The position numbers and the translations under genes were made by a program. 64,000 nt of DNA, taken from assembly GCF_028863665.1 (NCBI RefSeq), contig NZ_JARBFX010000001.1, positions 558,001-622,000 of the forward strand, written 5' to 3'. This DNA comes from Aquabacter sediminis. Lineage in GTDB: Bacteria > Pseudomonadota > Alphaproteobacteria > Rhizobiales > Xanthobacteraceae. Within the stretch, counting starts at the first letter, position 1. The number at the start of each line of letters is the position of its first letter. Below, piece after piece: positions 28,283 to 36,191 of the stretch. The notes below the pieces were generated by a model. The model was not told the origin of the DNA. It was given only the letters and a program-made list of their open reading frames with translations, and searched no databases.

Positions 28283-29425
28283 ATGGAGAGCGGCAGCGTG
28301 CACACCATAACCTATCTTACAAATATCAGTTTCGGGATGGGAGCGTCGGACGCGCTCGCGGAAACACTGCGCGAACTCGGTGTATCGCGTCCGCTGGTGA
28401 TCAGTGATCATGGCATTAAAGCCGCTGGTCTGCTCGACCGCCCGGGCTTTGCGTTTCTAAGTTCGGCTCCTCTCTTCCTGGACGTCCCCACCAACCCGAC
28501 GGAAAGCGCCGTTGCTGCGGGCCTGGACCTGTATAGGCAAGGCGGCTGCGATGGCGTCGTCGCCATCGGTGGGGGGTCTCCCATCGACCTTGCGAAGGGC
28601 GTGGCTCTGCTTGCCACACATGATGGCGAACTGGAGCGTTACGCGGCTATACTGGGCGGGTTGGCTCGCATCACCAGCGCGGTGGCGCCGCTCGTCGCCA
28701 TCCCGACAACGGCTGGCACGGGCTCAGAGGTAGGCCGCGCGGCGCTGATCACGTTGGATGATGGCCGGAAGCTCGGCTTCATCAGCCCGTTCCTGATCCC
28801 GCGCAGAGCGGTTTGTGACCCGGCCCTGACACTGGGGCTTCCTCCTGGCCTGACGGCCTCGACAGGCCTTGATGCACTCTCGCACTGTATCGAAACGTAC
28901 CTGTCCCCCCGCTTCAACCCACCGGCCGAGGCCATCGCCACGGACGGCTTCAAGCGCATCTGGAAGGCTTTGCCTGTGGCATATGCCGATGGCGCGAACG
29001 CGGAGGCGCGGACCGAGCTCATGATGGGCGCGCTGGAAGGCGGGCTGACATTCCAGAAAGGCCTGGGCGCCGTCCATGCGCTGAGCCATGCCCTCGGCGG
29101 CCTCAAGGAGGCGAAGCTGCATCATGGAACGCTCAACGCCATCCTGATGCCGATCGTCCTGCGGTGGAATGTGGAAGTCGAAGCCGTGGCCGAGAAGGTC
29201 CGCACCCTTGAAAGCCTGGCGGGGCTCGAAGCCACAAGCCTTGCCGACGCACTGGACGATTTGAACCGTCGCTTGAACATCACGCCGAGACTGTCCGAAC
29301 TTGGGGTGCCTCGCCACGTCCTTGATTGGGTGTGTGACCGCGCCCTTGCAGACCACAGTCATCCGACCAATCCCCGTCCCTTGGCCAAGGAAGACTATGC
29401 CGCGATCCTGGAGGCCGTCTTCTAA
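28283..29425 (+). CDS. Iron-containing (group III) alcohol dehydrogenase
   Basis: 380 aa from the ATG at 28283, preceded by GGCGGA; in-frame upstream ATGs at 28235, 28250 and 28268 are alternatives. Group III Fe-ADH features: the NAD-binding GGGSPIDLAKGVALL, PTTAGTGSEVGRAALI, and the metal ligands in TGLDALSHCIETYLSPRFNP and GAVHALSHALGG, with a final His in LHHGTLNAIL. The family oxidises small alcohols or reduces aldehydes, and includes maleylacetate reductases. It lies upstream of an SDR gene (38 bp) and within the TRAP locus, so it likely acts on the imported compound or a derived alcohol. Confidence 0.9.
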   Translation: MESGSVHTITYLTNISFGMGASDALAETLRELGVSRPLVISDHGIKAAGLLDRPGFAFLSSAPLFLDVPTNPTESAVAAGLDLYRQGGCDGVVAIGGGSPIDLAKGVALLATHDGELERYAAILGGLARITSAVAPLVAIPTTAGTGSEVGRAALITLDDGRKLGFISPFLIPRRAVCDPALTLGLPPGLTASTGLDALSHCIETYLSPRFNPPAEAIATDGFKRIWKALPVAYADGANAEARTELMMGALEGGLTFQKGLGAVHALSHALGGLKEAKLHHGTLNAILMPIVLRWNVEVEAVAEKVRTLESLAGLEATSLADALDDLNRRLNITPRLSELGVPRHVLDWVCDRALADHSHPTNPRPLAKEDYAAILEAVF

Positions 29426-29463
29426 GCTCAGAACGCCCGGAGAAGAACCAAGGAGGTGGTTCC

Positions 29464-30210
29464 GTGAGACCGATCGTGATCGTGACGGGCGCCAGCCATG
29501 GCATCGGTGCGGCTACGGCGAGGCTGTTCGCCGCTGAGGGTTATGATGTTTGCATAAACTACCTCTCGGACAGCGCCGCCGCGTCAGAGGTCATTCAGGC
29601 TTGCCGGGCCACGGGCGCACGGGCCATCGCGGTTCAAGGAGACGTGGGCAGGAGGGAGGACATACAGGCTCTGTTCAAGGCCTGTGACGATGAACTTGGG
29701 AGAGTGACGTGCCTGATCAACAATGCCGGGATCATCGGGAAAGCCGGCAGGATTGAAGAGTTGCAGCCTGCAGTGCTTGAAGCCGCCTTCAGGGTCAACG
29801 TCTTCGGCGTCATGTACTGTATCCAGGAGGCCGCCAAACGCATGTCCACCCGCAAGGGCGGCCAAGGCGGAACCATCGTGAACATGTCCTCTCTGGCCGC
29901 CTTGCTCGGCAGCCCCAACGAATATGTCCACTATGCCGCCACCAAGGGGGCCGTGGAATCCCTCACTTTCGGCGCGGGCAAGGAGCTGGCCCCCGATGGC
30001 ATTCGCGTCAACGCCATCCGCGTCGGGACCACCAACACACGGATCCACACGCAAGGCGGAAATCCGGAGCGCCCGGCCAGGATCGCCGCGATCACACCCA
30101 TGGGGCGCATTGCGGAGCCCGAGGACATCGCGCGCGCTGCCCTGATGCTCGCGTCTCCCGGCTCCGGGTTCATGACGGGCACCTTGATCACGGTCGCCGG
30201 AGGCCTCTGA
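29464..30210 (+). CDS. SDR-family oxidoreductase (FabG/glucose-1-dehydrogenase-like)
   Basis: 248 aa from a GTG with an excellent AAGGAGGTGG ribosome-binding site. Classical SDR: IVIVTGASHGIGAATARLFA, LINNAGIIG, catalytic Ser in NMSSLAAL and the YxxxK motif in YVHYAATKGA. NAD(P)-dependent dehydrogenase of unknown substrate, probably sharing an operon with the Fe-ADH. The two enzymes could carry out successive alcohol/keto conversions on the TRAP substrate. Confidence 0.88.
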   Translation: MRPIVIVTGASHGIGAATARLFAAEGYDVCINYLSDSAAASEVIQACRATGARAIAVQGDVGRREDIQALFKACDDELGRVTCLINNAGIIGKAGRIEELQPAVLEAAFRVNVFGVMYCIQEAAKRMSTRKGGQGGTIVNMSSLAALLGSPNEYVHYAATKGAVESLTFGAGKELAPDGIRVNAIRVGTTNTRIHTQGGNPERPARIAAITPMGRIAEPEDIARAALMLASPGSGFMTGTLITVAGGL

Positions 30211-30344
30211 GGCCCGACGGTCGACAAACTGCAAAGAGGCGTGCGGAGCCCCCCACGCCTGCTGAGACAGAAGTCGCCGCCCAAGGACGTGCGCGACCCC
30301 AGACTTGAGGTGCGCCAGCGCCCGCACTTCCGGTGTCAGGACCC

Positions 30345-30368
30345 CCGCGGTCCCTGTGGGGACCGCGG
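30345..30368. terminator. Perfect 10-bp hairpin between convergent SDR and dctM
   Basis: CCGCGGTCCC (30345-30354), loop TGTG, GGGACCGCGG (30359-30368). It is located between the convergent ends at 30210 and 30413, so it can serve both transcripts, although no T-run is present on either side. Confidence 0.55.
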
Positions 30369-30412
30369 AAGTGGTCGCGGATGACCCCTTCAACTCCTGG
30401 ACATTTCCACCC

Positions 30413-31690
30413 TCAATGGAGCCAGCTCGCCGGCACGGTCACCAATGCCGGGAACAGAACCAGCAGCAAAATCAAGAGCATCTGGACCACAAGGTAGGGC
30501 ATGGCGCCCTTTGTGGCTGCCTCCATCGAAACGCCGCTGATGCCGCACACCGTGTTGAGGACTGTTCCGACGGGCGGTGTGATCAGGCCGACCGCGTTGA
30601 CCATCATGAAGATCACCCCGAAATAGACGGGGTCGATGCCAGCCGCCTTGACCACAGGCATAAGGATGGGCGCCAGAATTGTGATGGAAGGTGCGAAGTC
30701 CAGCGCCGTGCCGACGAGGAAGACCGCAAGGACGATCATACTCATCAACAGGACCGGCGAGTTGATGAACGGCTGCAGTGTACTGACGAGCTGGGCAGGC
30801 ATATTGGAGATGGTCAGCATGAAACCGGAAATCGCGGAGGCTGCGACCAGCAGCATGATCACCGCCGTCAGGCGCCCGGCCGCGAGCAGTGCATCATAGA
30901 GCGCCCGCGGTGTCAGCTCGCGATAAACAAACAGCCCCACAAACAGGGCATAGGCGGCAGCAACGACCCCCGCCTCCGTTGGAGTAAAGACGCCGAACCG
31001 CAGTCCCGCCAGGATGATCACCGGCATGATCAATGCCCAACCGGCGGTCATGATGGTTTTGGGGAGATCCCTGCGTGGCAGCTTGGGCCGAACCGCCGCC
31101 GTCTCCTTTTTCGAGAGGAACCACCAGGCGATCATGAGGCTGAGCCCCATCATGACCCCCGGCACGATTCCGGCGAAGAACAGCCCGACGATGGAAATAT
31201 TTGCGGTGACGCCGAGGATGATGAACCCCACAGACGGGGGGATAATGGGCGCGATAATGCCTGTCGCCGCCATCAGGCCCGAGGCTCGGCCCATGTGGTA
31301 GCCGGCATTGCGCATCAGCGGGACCAGCATGACCGCGAGCGTCGCCGTATCGGCGATTGCCGAGCCTGAGACGCTGGCAAGGACCAGACCCGTTCCAATG
31401 ACCACATAGCCGAGGCCGCCTCGGATGTGACCAACGAGCGCCAACGCCACGTTTACGATGCGGCGGGAGAGGCCGCCGGCGTTCATCAACTCGCCGGCGA
31501 TGAGAAAGAAAGGGATCGCCATCAGCGGATAGCTGTCCGCACCATTGACCAAGCGTTGGGCCAAGATGTTCGCATCCAGATTTCCCATCAAAAGCATCAT
31601 CGCGACGGCCGACAGCATCAGCGCGAAAGCTATGGGAATTCCGATGCCCATGGCACCGAGGAGGGAGGTGATAAAGACCAGGCCGCTCAC
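30413..31690 (-). CDS. TRAP transporter large permease, DctM family
   Basis: 425 aa, about 12 membrane segments. Typical DctM features: MAIPFFLIAGELMNAGGLSR, GGLGYVVIGTGLVLASVSGS, RASGLMAATGIIAPIIPPSV and FMMVNAVGLITPPVGTVLN. It forms the Na+-driven translocation subunit with the DctQ encoded by the overlapping gene at 31687 (ATGA overlap). Its periplasmic partner is most likely the DctP at 26588. Confidence 0.94.
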   Translation of the reverse strand: MSGLVFITSLLGAMGIGIPIAFALMLSAVAMMLLMGNLDANILAQRLVNGADSYPLMAIPFFLIAGELMNAGGLSRRIVNVALALVGHIRGGLGYVVIGTGLVLASVSGSAIADTATLAVMLVPLMRNAGYHMGRASGLMAATGIIAPIIPPSVGFIILGVTANISIVGLFFAGIVPGVMMGLSLMIAWWFLSKKETAAVRPKLPRRDLPKTIMTAGWALIMPVIILAGLRFGVFTPTEAGVVAAAYALFVGLFVYRELTPRALYDALLAAGRLTAVIMLLVAASAISGFMLTISNMPAQLVSTLQPFINSPVLLMSMIVLAVFLVGTALDFAPSITILAPILMPVVKAAGIDPVYFGVIFMMVNAVGLITPPVGTVLNTVCGISGVSMEAATKGAMPYLVVQMLLILLLVLFPALVTVPASWLH

Positions 31691-32232
31691 GGTGTGTCCT
31701 CCGAAGCGCGTGAGGGGAGCACCACGGGTAGCGGCTCAACATGCTCTACGCCCGACCAAGGCGCAGGCAAGAGGCCGCGCAGCGAGCGCCACAGATCGAG
31801 AAGGAGAACAAGGGCCATGAGGATCGCGGCGACGAACCCGGCGGCATAGATAGCCCCGACGGGAATTCCCGATAGGGCCAGGACGTTGTCCCATTCTATG
31901 AGCGTGAGCGCCCAACTGCCTTCTCCCAGAAGCCAGCAGCACCACAACATCAAGCCGTATGACACAAAAAAGCAGACGAAACGGGCCGCTCGAGGCAAAC
32001 GGACGACCAGAGAGTCGACACCAAGGTGCGCACCCTTGGCCAGGGCAACCACGGATCCCATGAAGATGACCCAGACGAGGACCACACGGGAGACCTCGAC
32101 GGCAAACGGAATGCCCGAGCTGAAGCCGTAGCGCAGCACGACGTTTGTGAAGATTAGGAGGCTGATAATGGCCATCCCGATGACGACGAAGACATCAAAC
32201 GCTTTGAATAGCCGATTCAATGCTGAAGACAT
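31687..32232 (-). CDS. TRAP transporter small permease, DctQ family
   Basis: 181 aa with four predicted membrane segments: a first helix VFVVIGMAIISLLIFTNVVL, the conserved amphipathic VSRVVLVWVIFMGSVVALAK, and two more before a short cytoplasmic tail. DctQ supports DctM. It overlaps dctM by 4 bp and follows the DUF1330 gene by 194 bp. Confidence 0.92.
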   Translation of the reverse strand: MSSALNRLFKAFDVFVVIGMAIISLLIFTNVVLRYGFSSGIPFAVEVSRVVLVWVIFMGSVVALAKGAHLGVDSLVVRLPRAARFVCFFVSYGLMLWCCWLLGEGSWALTLIEWDNVLALSGIPVGAIYAAGFVAAILMALVLLLDLWRSLRGLLPAPWSGVEHVEPLPVVLPSRASEDTP

Positions 32233-32426
32233 GGCCGCTCACAAAAGTTGTGCGCGCATGCGACTTTCGCCGCATTCCAACGAAGATCCGCATATTTTGA
32301 GCCGGGCACTTCCCGCAAGATGGATGGGTCACGCCCACATAGCGGTCCCAGTCGGACTGCGCGCAAGATAAAGGCGACTATTCCCCCAGCCGGGATGACA
32401 GGGGGCCCCAGGCAATTCGTCCCGTG

Positions 32427-32717
32427 TCAGACACCTTCCACCACGGCCAAATGCACAGTGGCGTGCTTCTCCCGCGCCTTGATGGCCTTTTGATACTCGG
32501 CAGAGTTGTAGCAGGCGAGCGCCGTCTCGTAGTCCTTGAACTCGATGACTGCCAGACGGTTTGCGTCAGGGCCTTCCATAACCTGGCTCTGCCCAGCGCG
32601 AACAACAAACGAAGCGCCGTATTTGTCGAAGGCAGCCTTATTCAAAGCAATGTATTCTTTGTATCCATCATGATTTGCAATGTCGACCATTGCAACCCAG
32701 TAGCCTTTCTTGGACAT
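32427..32717 (-). CDS. DUF1330-family protein (dimeric alpha/beta barrel)
   Basis: 96 aa with a GGGAGG ribosome-binding site. Family pattern: KGYWVAMVDIANHDGYKEYI, FVVRAGQSQVMEGPDANRLA, VIEFKDYETALACYNSAEYQ and a C-terminal ATVHLAVVEGV. These are small ferredoxin-fold proteins of unknown function, often near catabolic enzymes. It heads the dctQM transcript and shares its promoter region with the divergent IclR gene. A second DUF1330-like gene lies at 41133. Confidence 0.85.
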   Translation of the reverse strand: MSKKGYWVAMVDIANHDGYKEYIALNKAAFDKYGASFVVRAGQSQVMEGPDANRLAVIEFKDYETALACYNSAEYQKAIKAREKHATVHLAVVEGV

Positions 32718-32859
32718 TTGCTTCCTCCCACAATGAACTCCCCGCCTTCTCTAGCGGAAGGCTCGGAAGGCCCTATCCATTCACGTTCGGCTTTTGAGAG
32801 TTTGCCGTTGATCCGCCTCGATCACGCGGCTAGAACCGAGAAGAGTATTGACTACAATG

Positions 32860-32874
32860 TGGACAACTTGCCCA
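32860..32874. promoter_or_regulatory. Operator-like inverted repeat C (one mismatch)
   Basis: TGGACA, ACT, TGCCCA in the divergent region between the DUF1330-dctQM operon and the IclR gene, about 50-65 bp upstream of the latter. It matches sites A and B except for one base, giving a consistent candidate for IclR autoregulation and control of the TRAP genes. Confidence 0.55.
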
Positions 32875-32923
32875 AGTTTTGTAGTGCCGTCATGTCCGGA
32901 TGTCAAGCTGGCGAGGTATTTCC

Positions 32924-33730
32924 GTGACCCAAAGGGAATCGCAGGACGAGAGCGATGCAGCGCCTCACCACGTGCAAGGAGCGGCCTCGTTCTCGAAATT
33001 CATGGCGGTGCTGCAAATCATTGCCGAGGCTCCCGGCGCGCTGAACATTGCGCAGCTTACAAAGCGCGCGCCGTTTCCCCGGGGTACGGTCTACCGCCTT
33101 GTTTCAGCGCTCATGGCGGAGGGTCTCGTTACCCAGACGGGAGAGAATGGAACGTTTCGCCTTGGGCCGCGACTTCTCCAGTTTGCAGCAAAAACGTGGG
33201 AAGATTCCGACCTGCGGACGATCGCAAGGGATTTCCTTGTATCGCTCCGCGACGCCACGGACGAGGCCGTGCATCTTGCTGTGCCCAGCAACAACCGGAT
33301 GGTCTACATAGACAAGCTGGTGGGCTCCAACCGGGTGCAGATGAAAACCAGTATTGGTGGCCAGGTCGAACTTCACTCCACGTCCGTCGGAAAGGCGTGG
33401 CTGTCCGGGCTTCCAGATCAACGGCTCCAGGACGTTCTCAAGAACCTTGAGCTGACGCGCCACACCGCCAAGACGTTCACGACTCCCGCGGCGCTGCTCG
33501 CTGAGTTGAAGCGCACGCGTGAGCAGGGGTTCGCGTTCGATGACGAGGAAAACGAACCGGACATTCGCTGTTTCGGCAGCCCGATCTTCAATCGGTCGCG
33601 GGAGCCGGTCGGAGCAGTAAGCATCAGCATGCCGGTGTACCGGCACGACGAGCGCCGGCACGAACTGTGCGGAAGATTGGTGCGCGAAACGGCCCAGCGG
33701 ATCAGCGCCGAATTGTCCCGGATGCTTTAG
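32924..33730 (+). CDS. IclR-family transcriptional regulator
   Basis: 268 aa from the GTG at 32924, placed 7-8 nt after GCGAGG; an ATG at 32900 gives 276 aa but has no ribosome-binding site. N-terminal winged HTH: FSKFMAVLQIIAEAPGALNI, AQLTKRAPFPRGTVYRLVSA and LVTQTGENGTFRLGPRLLQF. C-terminal IclR effector domain includes VHLAVPSNNRMVYIDKLVGS, ELHSTSVGKAWLSGL and GFAFDDEENEPDIRCFGSPI. It probably controls the surrounding TRAP/dehydrogenase genes through the three shared inverted repeats; inducer unknown. Confidence 0.9.
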   Translation: MTQRESQDESDAAPHHVQGAASFSKFMAVLQIIAEAPGALNIAQLTKRAPFPRGTVYRLVSALMAEGLVTQTGENGTFRLGPRLLQFAAKTWEDSDLRTIARDFLVSLRDATDEAVHLAVPSNNRMVYIDKLVGSNRVQMKTSIGGQVELHSTSVGKAWLSGLPDQRLQDVLKNLELTRHTAKTFTTPAALLAELKRTREQGFAFDDEENEPDIRCFGSPIFNRSREPVGAVSISMPVYRHDERRHELCGRLVRETAQRISAELSRML

Positions 33731-33981
33731 CGTCTGGGCAGATCCCTCCACGTCACTGGAACAAGAATCTTCTTAAAAGCTGGCGGAAGGGGTGTCCGTC
33801 GAACTCCCGTCCAGAGAAGTTCGCACCCGTCCGAGATTTCCCTTCATTCATAGCGATATAGAATGCCACCTATCCGATAGTGTTCAGCGCTGTCCGCACC
33901 TATCCACGTTTTCAGGTGGGGTTGGCGATGGGGTTGGGCTATGGTGGCGGAGGGTGGGGTTGGGCCTTCCTGGAGGGGTAT

Positions 33982-35217
33982 ATGGCGCAGGCATTGAACA
34001 GGCTGACGGCTCGTACGGTGGCCAATCTGAAGGAGGCCGGCCGGTATGCTGACGGGGGAGGCCTGTATCTCCAGATCGGGCCGACCGGCACCAAGGCATG
34101 GCTCTTCATGTACAAGGTGGACGGCAAGCGGCGAGAAATGGGGCTGGGCAGCCTCGCCGATGTGAGCCTGTCGGAGGCCCGCCAGAAGGCGGCAGATGCC
34201 CGCCGCACGCTTGCTGAGGGACAGGACCCGCTCGGGGCAAAGCGGGCCGCTCAGGACGCGCGGAAGGCCCAGGAGGCCCACCCAACGTTCGGCGCGTTCG
34301 CCGACCAGATGCTCGCCAGCAAGGAGCACGGCTGGTCCAACGACAAGCACCGGGCGCAATGGCGCATGACCTTGTCGGTTGAGAAGGCGGAGGATGGAAG
34401 CTTCAAGAACAGCGGATATTGCCTGCCATTGCGCCAACTGCGCCTGGACCAGATCAGCACAGACGACGTGCTCGCCATTCTCCAGCCCATCTGGCTGGTG
34501 AAGAGCGAGACGGCCTCGCGGGTGCGTGGTCGCATCGAGGCTGTGCTGGATGCCGCCAAGGCGAGAGGGCTGCGCTCCGGGGAGAACCCCGCCCGATGGC
34601 GCGGCCACCTGGACACCCTCCTCCCCAAGCGCCCGAAGCTCCAACGCGGCCACCATGCCGCCCTGCCCTACGCTGAGACGCCGGCCTTCATGGCCGAGCT
34701 GCGCACGCGGGAGGCCTTGGCCGCCCGTGCGCTGGAGTTCTGCATCCTGACCGCTGCGAGATCTGGCGAGGTGTTAGGCGCCACCTGGGCCGAGATCGAT
34801 CTGGACGCCAAGGTGTGGAGCGTACCGGCCCACCGAATGAAGGCAGGTCGAGACCACCGCGCGCCGCTTTCCGATGCTGCCATGACGATCTTGAAGGCCA
34901 TAGCTCCCCTTCAACCGGAAGGCGATGGTTTGGCCTTCCTCTTCCCTGGCCAGCGCCCCAACCGCCCCTTGAGCGCCATGGCCATGGAGATGCTTCTGCG
35001 GCGTCAGGGCAAGGACATCACCGTCCACGGCTTTCGCTCCTCCTTTCGGGACTGGGCCGCGGAAGAGACGAGCTACCCACGGGAGGTGGCGGAGGCTGCA
35101 CTTGCCCATGTGGTGGGGGATGCCACCGAACGGGCCTATCGGCGCGGTGACGCCCTGGAAAAGCGCCGCGCCCTCATGGAGGCTTGGGCCTCTTACTGCC
35201 TCTCAGGCGCCGTATAA
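33982..35217 (+). CDS. Tyrosine recombinase, P4-integrase type (DUF4102)
   Basis: 411 aa from the ATG at 33982 with GGAGGGG upstream. The N-terminal DUF4102 domain (LNRLTARTVANLKEAGRYAD, GGLYLQIGPTGTKAWLFMYK, REMGLGSLADVSLSEARQKA) is followed by a SAM-like core-binding region and the catalytic domain. The catalytic residues are Arg in TAARSGEVLG, His-x-x-Arg in VHGFRSSFRDWAAE, and Tyr in ERAYRRGDALEKR. It normally integrates genomic islands into tRNA 3' ends. No tRNA is visible next to it, and the few genes downstream do not form an obvious island, so the element is probably a remnant or uses another target. Confidence 0.92.
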   Translation: MAQALNRLTARTVANLKEAGRYADGGGLYLQIGPTGTKAWLFMYKVDGKRREMGLGSLADVSLSEARQKAADARRTLAEGQDPLGAKRAAQDARKAQEAHPTFGAFADQMLASKEHGWSNDKHRAQWRMTLSVEKAEDGSFKNSGYCLPLRQLRLDQISTDDVLAILQPIWLVKSETASRVRGRIEAVLDAAKARGLRSGENPARWRGHLDTLLPKRPKLQRGHHAALPYAETPAFMAELRTREALAARALEFCILTAARSGEVLGATWAEIDLDAKVWSVPAHRMKAGRDHRAPLSDAAMTILKAIAPLQPEGDGLAFLFPGQRPNRPLSAMAMEMLLRRQGKDITVHGFRSSFRDWAAEETSYPREVAEAALAHVVGDATERAYRRGDALEKRRALMEAWASYCLSGAV

Positions 35218-35222
35218 TGCAC

Positions 35223-35304
35223 TGAAATATAACAATATTCATGATTTGTTCTCTTATATCTTTAAAGACACATAAGAACAAATAGTGAATATTTATATAT
35301 TTCA
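35223..35304. repeat. Long AT-rich imperfect inverted repeat
   Basis: The left arm begins TGAAATATAACAATATTC (from 35223) and continues to TTGTTCTCTTAT. The right arm is ATAAGAACAA then GTGAATATTTATATATTTCA (ending 35304). Arms of about 34 bp pair with a few mismatches and a 2-bp offset around a 14-bp centre. It starts 6 bp after the integrase stop, so it could be a terminator, an integrase/excisionase arm site or a protein-binding region. Confidence 0.6.
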
Positions 35305-35446
35305 ATTAGTTAAGCGGGTTATCCATCGCCTCAGAGGGAGAGGAGGGTGGCGCTCGGAACGGGATGTGAGCCGGTGGGGTGGCAGGCTCCCAAATCGGCG
35401 GTCGGGGCTTCCTGATCTCCGATGCCGTGCCCAAAAATCCCAAAAT

Positions 35447-35501
35447 CCCCGAAAATAAAAACTCACCTATATTCAATAGGTTGACCTTCGCATTTTCGGG
35501 G
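35447..35501. repeat. Inverted repeat with CCCCGAAAAT arms
   Basis: CCCCGAAAAT (35447-35456) and ATTTTCGGGG (35492-35501) are perfect 10-bp inverted arms. Between them lies a second, smaller pair, ACCTAT (35465-35470) and ATAGGT (35476-35481). Nested symmetry next to a tyrosine integrase resembles a recombination core with flanking arms, but this is only suggestive. Confidence 0.5.
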
Positions 35502-35587
35502 CATCTCCTGTTCCGAAAATGACCGGAGCGGTCCCCGAATTAAAATCCGGCACTCCCAGGCCCCGCTTGCCCCCTCCATCCCGCCCA

Positions 35588-35880
35588 TCACTCGGCCACC
35601 GTGAGGGCTGGGATGCCACTCACATCCACGTCGCGCTCCGCGTACCACAGGTCATCGGCGGCCTGCATGCGCACCCATAGGCCAGCCCCGTTGCCGAACA
35701 ACTTGCCCAGGCGGACGGCCACTGCTGGCGTGACCGGCTTCTTCTCGTCGAGGATGTCGTACAAGTGCTGACCCGAGATGCCGAGCAACGGGCGATCTCC
35801 GCCTTGGGGCGGCCGACCGATGGGAGGATGTCCTCGCGCAGCAGCGCACCGGGATGGGTCGGGCAGCGCTTGGGAGCGCG
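35588..35880 (-). pseudogene. higA: Frameshifted higA-type antitoxin (XRE family)
   Basis: Two adjacent minus-strand frames together give a near-complete HigA/VapI-like antitoxin. The upstream frame contains CPTHPGALLREDILPSVGRP and KAEIA. The downstream frame contains LGISGQHLYDILDEKKPVTP, LGKLFGNGAGLWVRMQAADD and the C-terminus. They join if one base is restored between 35788 and 35789 (after KAEIAR, expected LLGIS). No ATG is found at the expected N-terminus, and no higB toxin gene is visible upstream on the minus strand. The single-base deletion breaks the helix-turn-helix, so the gene is probably dead unless it is a sequencing error. Confidence 0.75.
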
Positions 35881-36002
35881 GGAGGTGGGATGCGCGTTTG
35901 ACTGGGAGGTGGCAGGCTCATCGACTTGCCTGTCGCCCCGTCGGGAGCCTCGCCTATCTTTGACTGCCCTTTCAGCGACGTCCGCTTTGCGCGCCATCTC
36001 GG

Positions 36003-36053
36003 CCATTGATCTGTTAACCGCCGCGGCCCAAAAACGGAAATTAGCGAGCTGGG
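36003..36053 (+). repeat. Dispersed intergenic repeat, copy 1
   Basis: A 51-bp stretch starting CCATTGATCTGTTAACC aligns with only scattered substitutions to 46029-46080 (starting CCACTGATCTGGTGACA), in the same orientation. Shared blocks include TGATCTG, GCGGCC and GCGAG. It overlaps the presumed N-terminal region of the higA pseudogene frame. Confidence 0.5.
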
Positions 36054-36191
36054 GCACGTCGGCACTGACGTGCTCCCCTGAAGTCTAGCCACGGATAAGT
36101 TTGGTCCTTCGATCAGGAGAAGGACCAGGGCGTCCCCCCCTGGCCGTGATCGGCCGCCATTCGGTCCTCGTGAGGACAGAGTCAGGCGCCG

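Larger units (their letters stand above)
35218..35587. other. AT-rich intergenic region downstream of the integrase
   Basis: 370 bp without a gene, with A/T content far above its surroundings at the integrase-proximal end. It holds the two inverted repeats listed separately (35223-35304 and 35447-35501). Its position right after the integrase is consistent with attachment-site arms or leftover island DNA. Confidence 0.5.

Noticed and set aside
33731-33981. A tRNA gene as integrase target next to the integrase
   Set aside because: No cloverleaf or tRNA 3' end was found in the 250 bp upstream or 370 bp downstream.
35620-36057. Full-length 145-aa protein in this frame
   Set aside because: Its first half overlaps the dispersed repeat and a region without homology; only the middle is HigA-like and the end is out of frame. 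Treated as a higA pseudogene instead.
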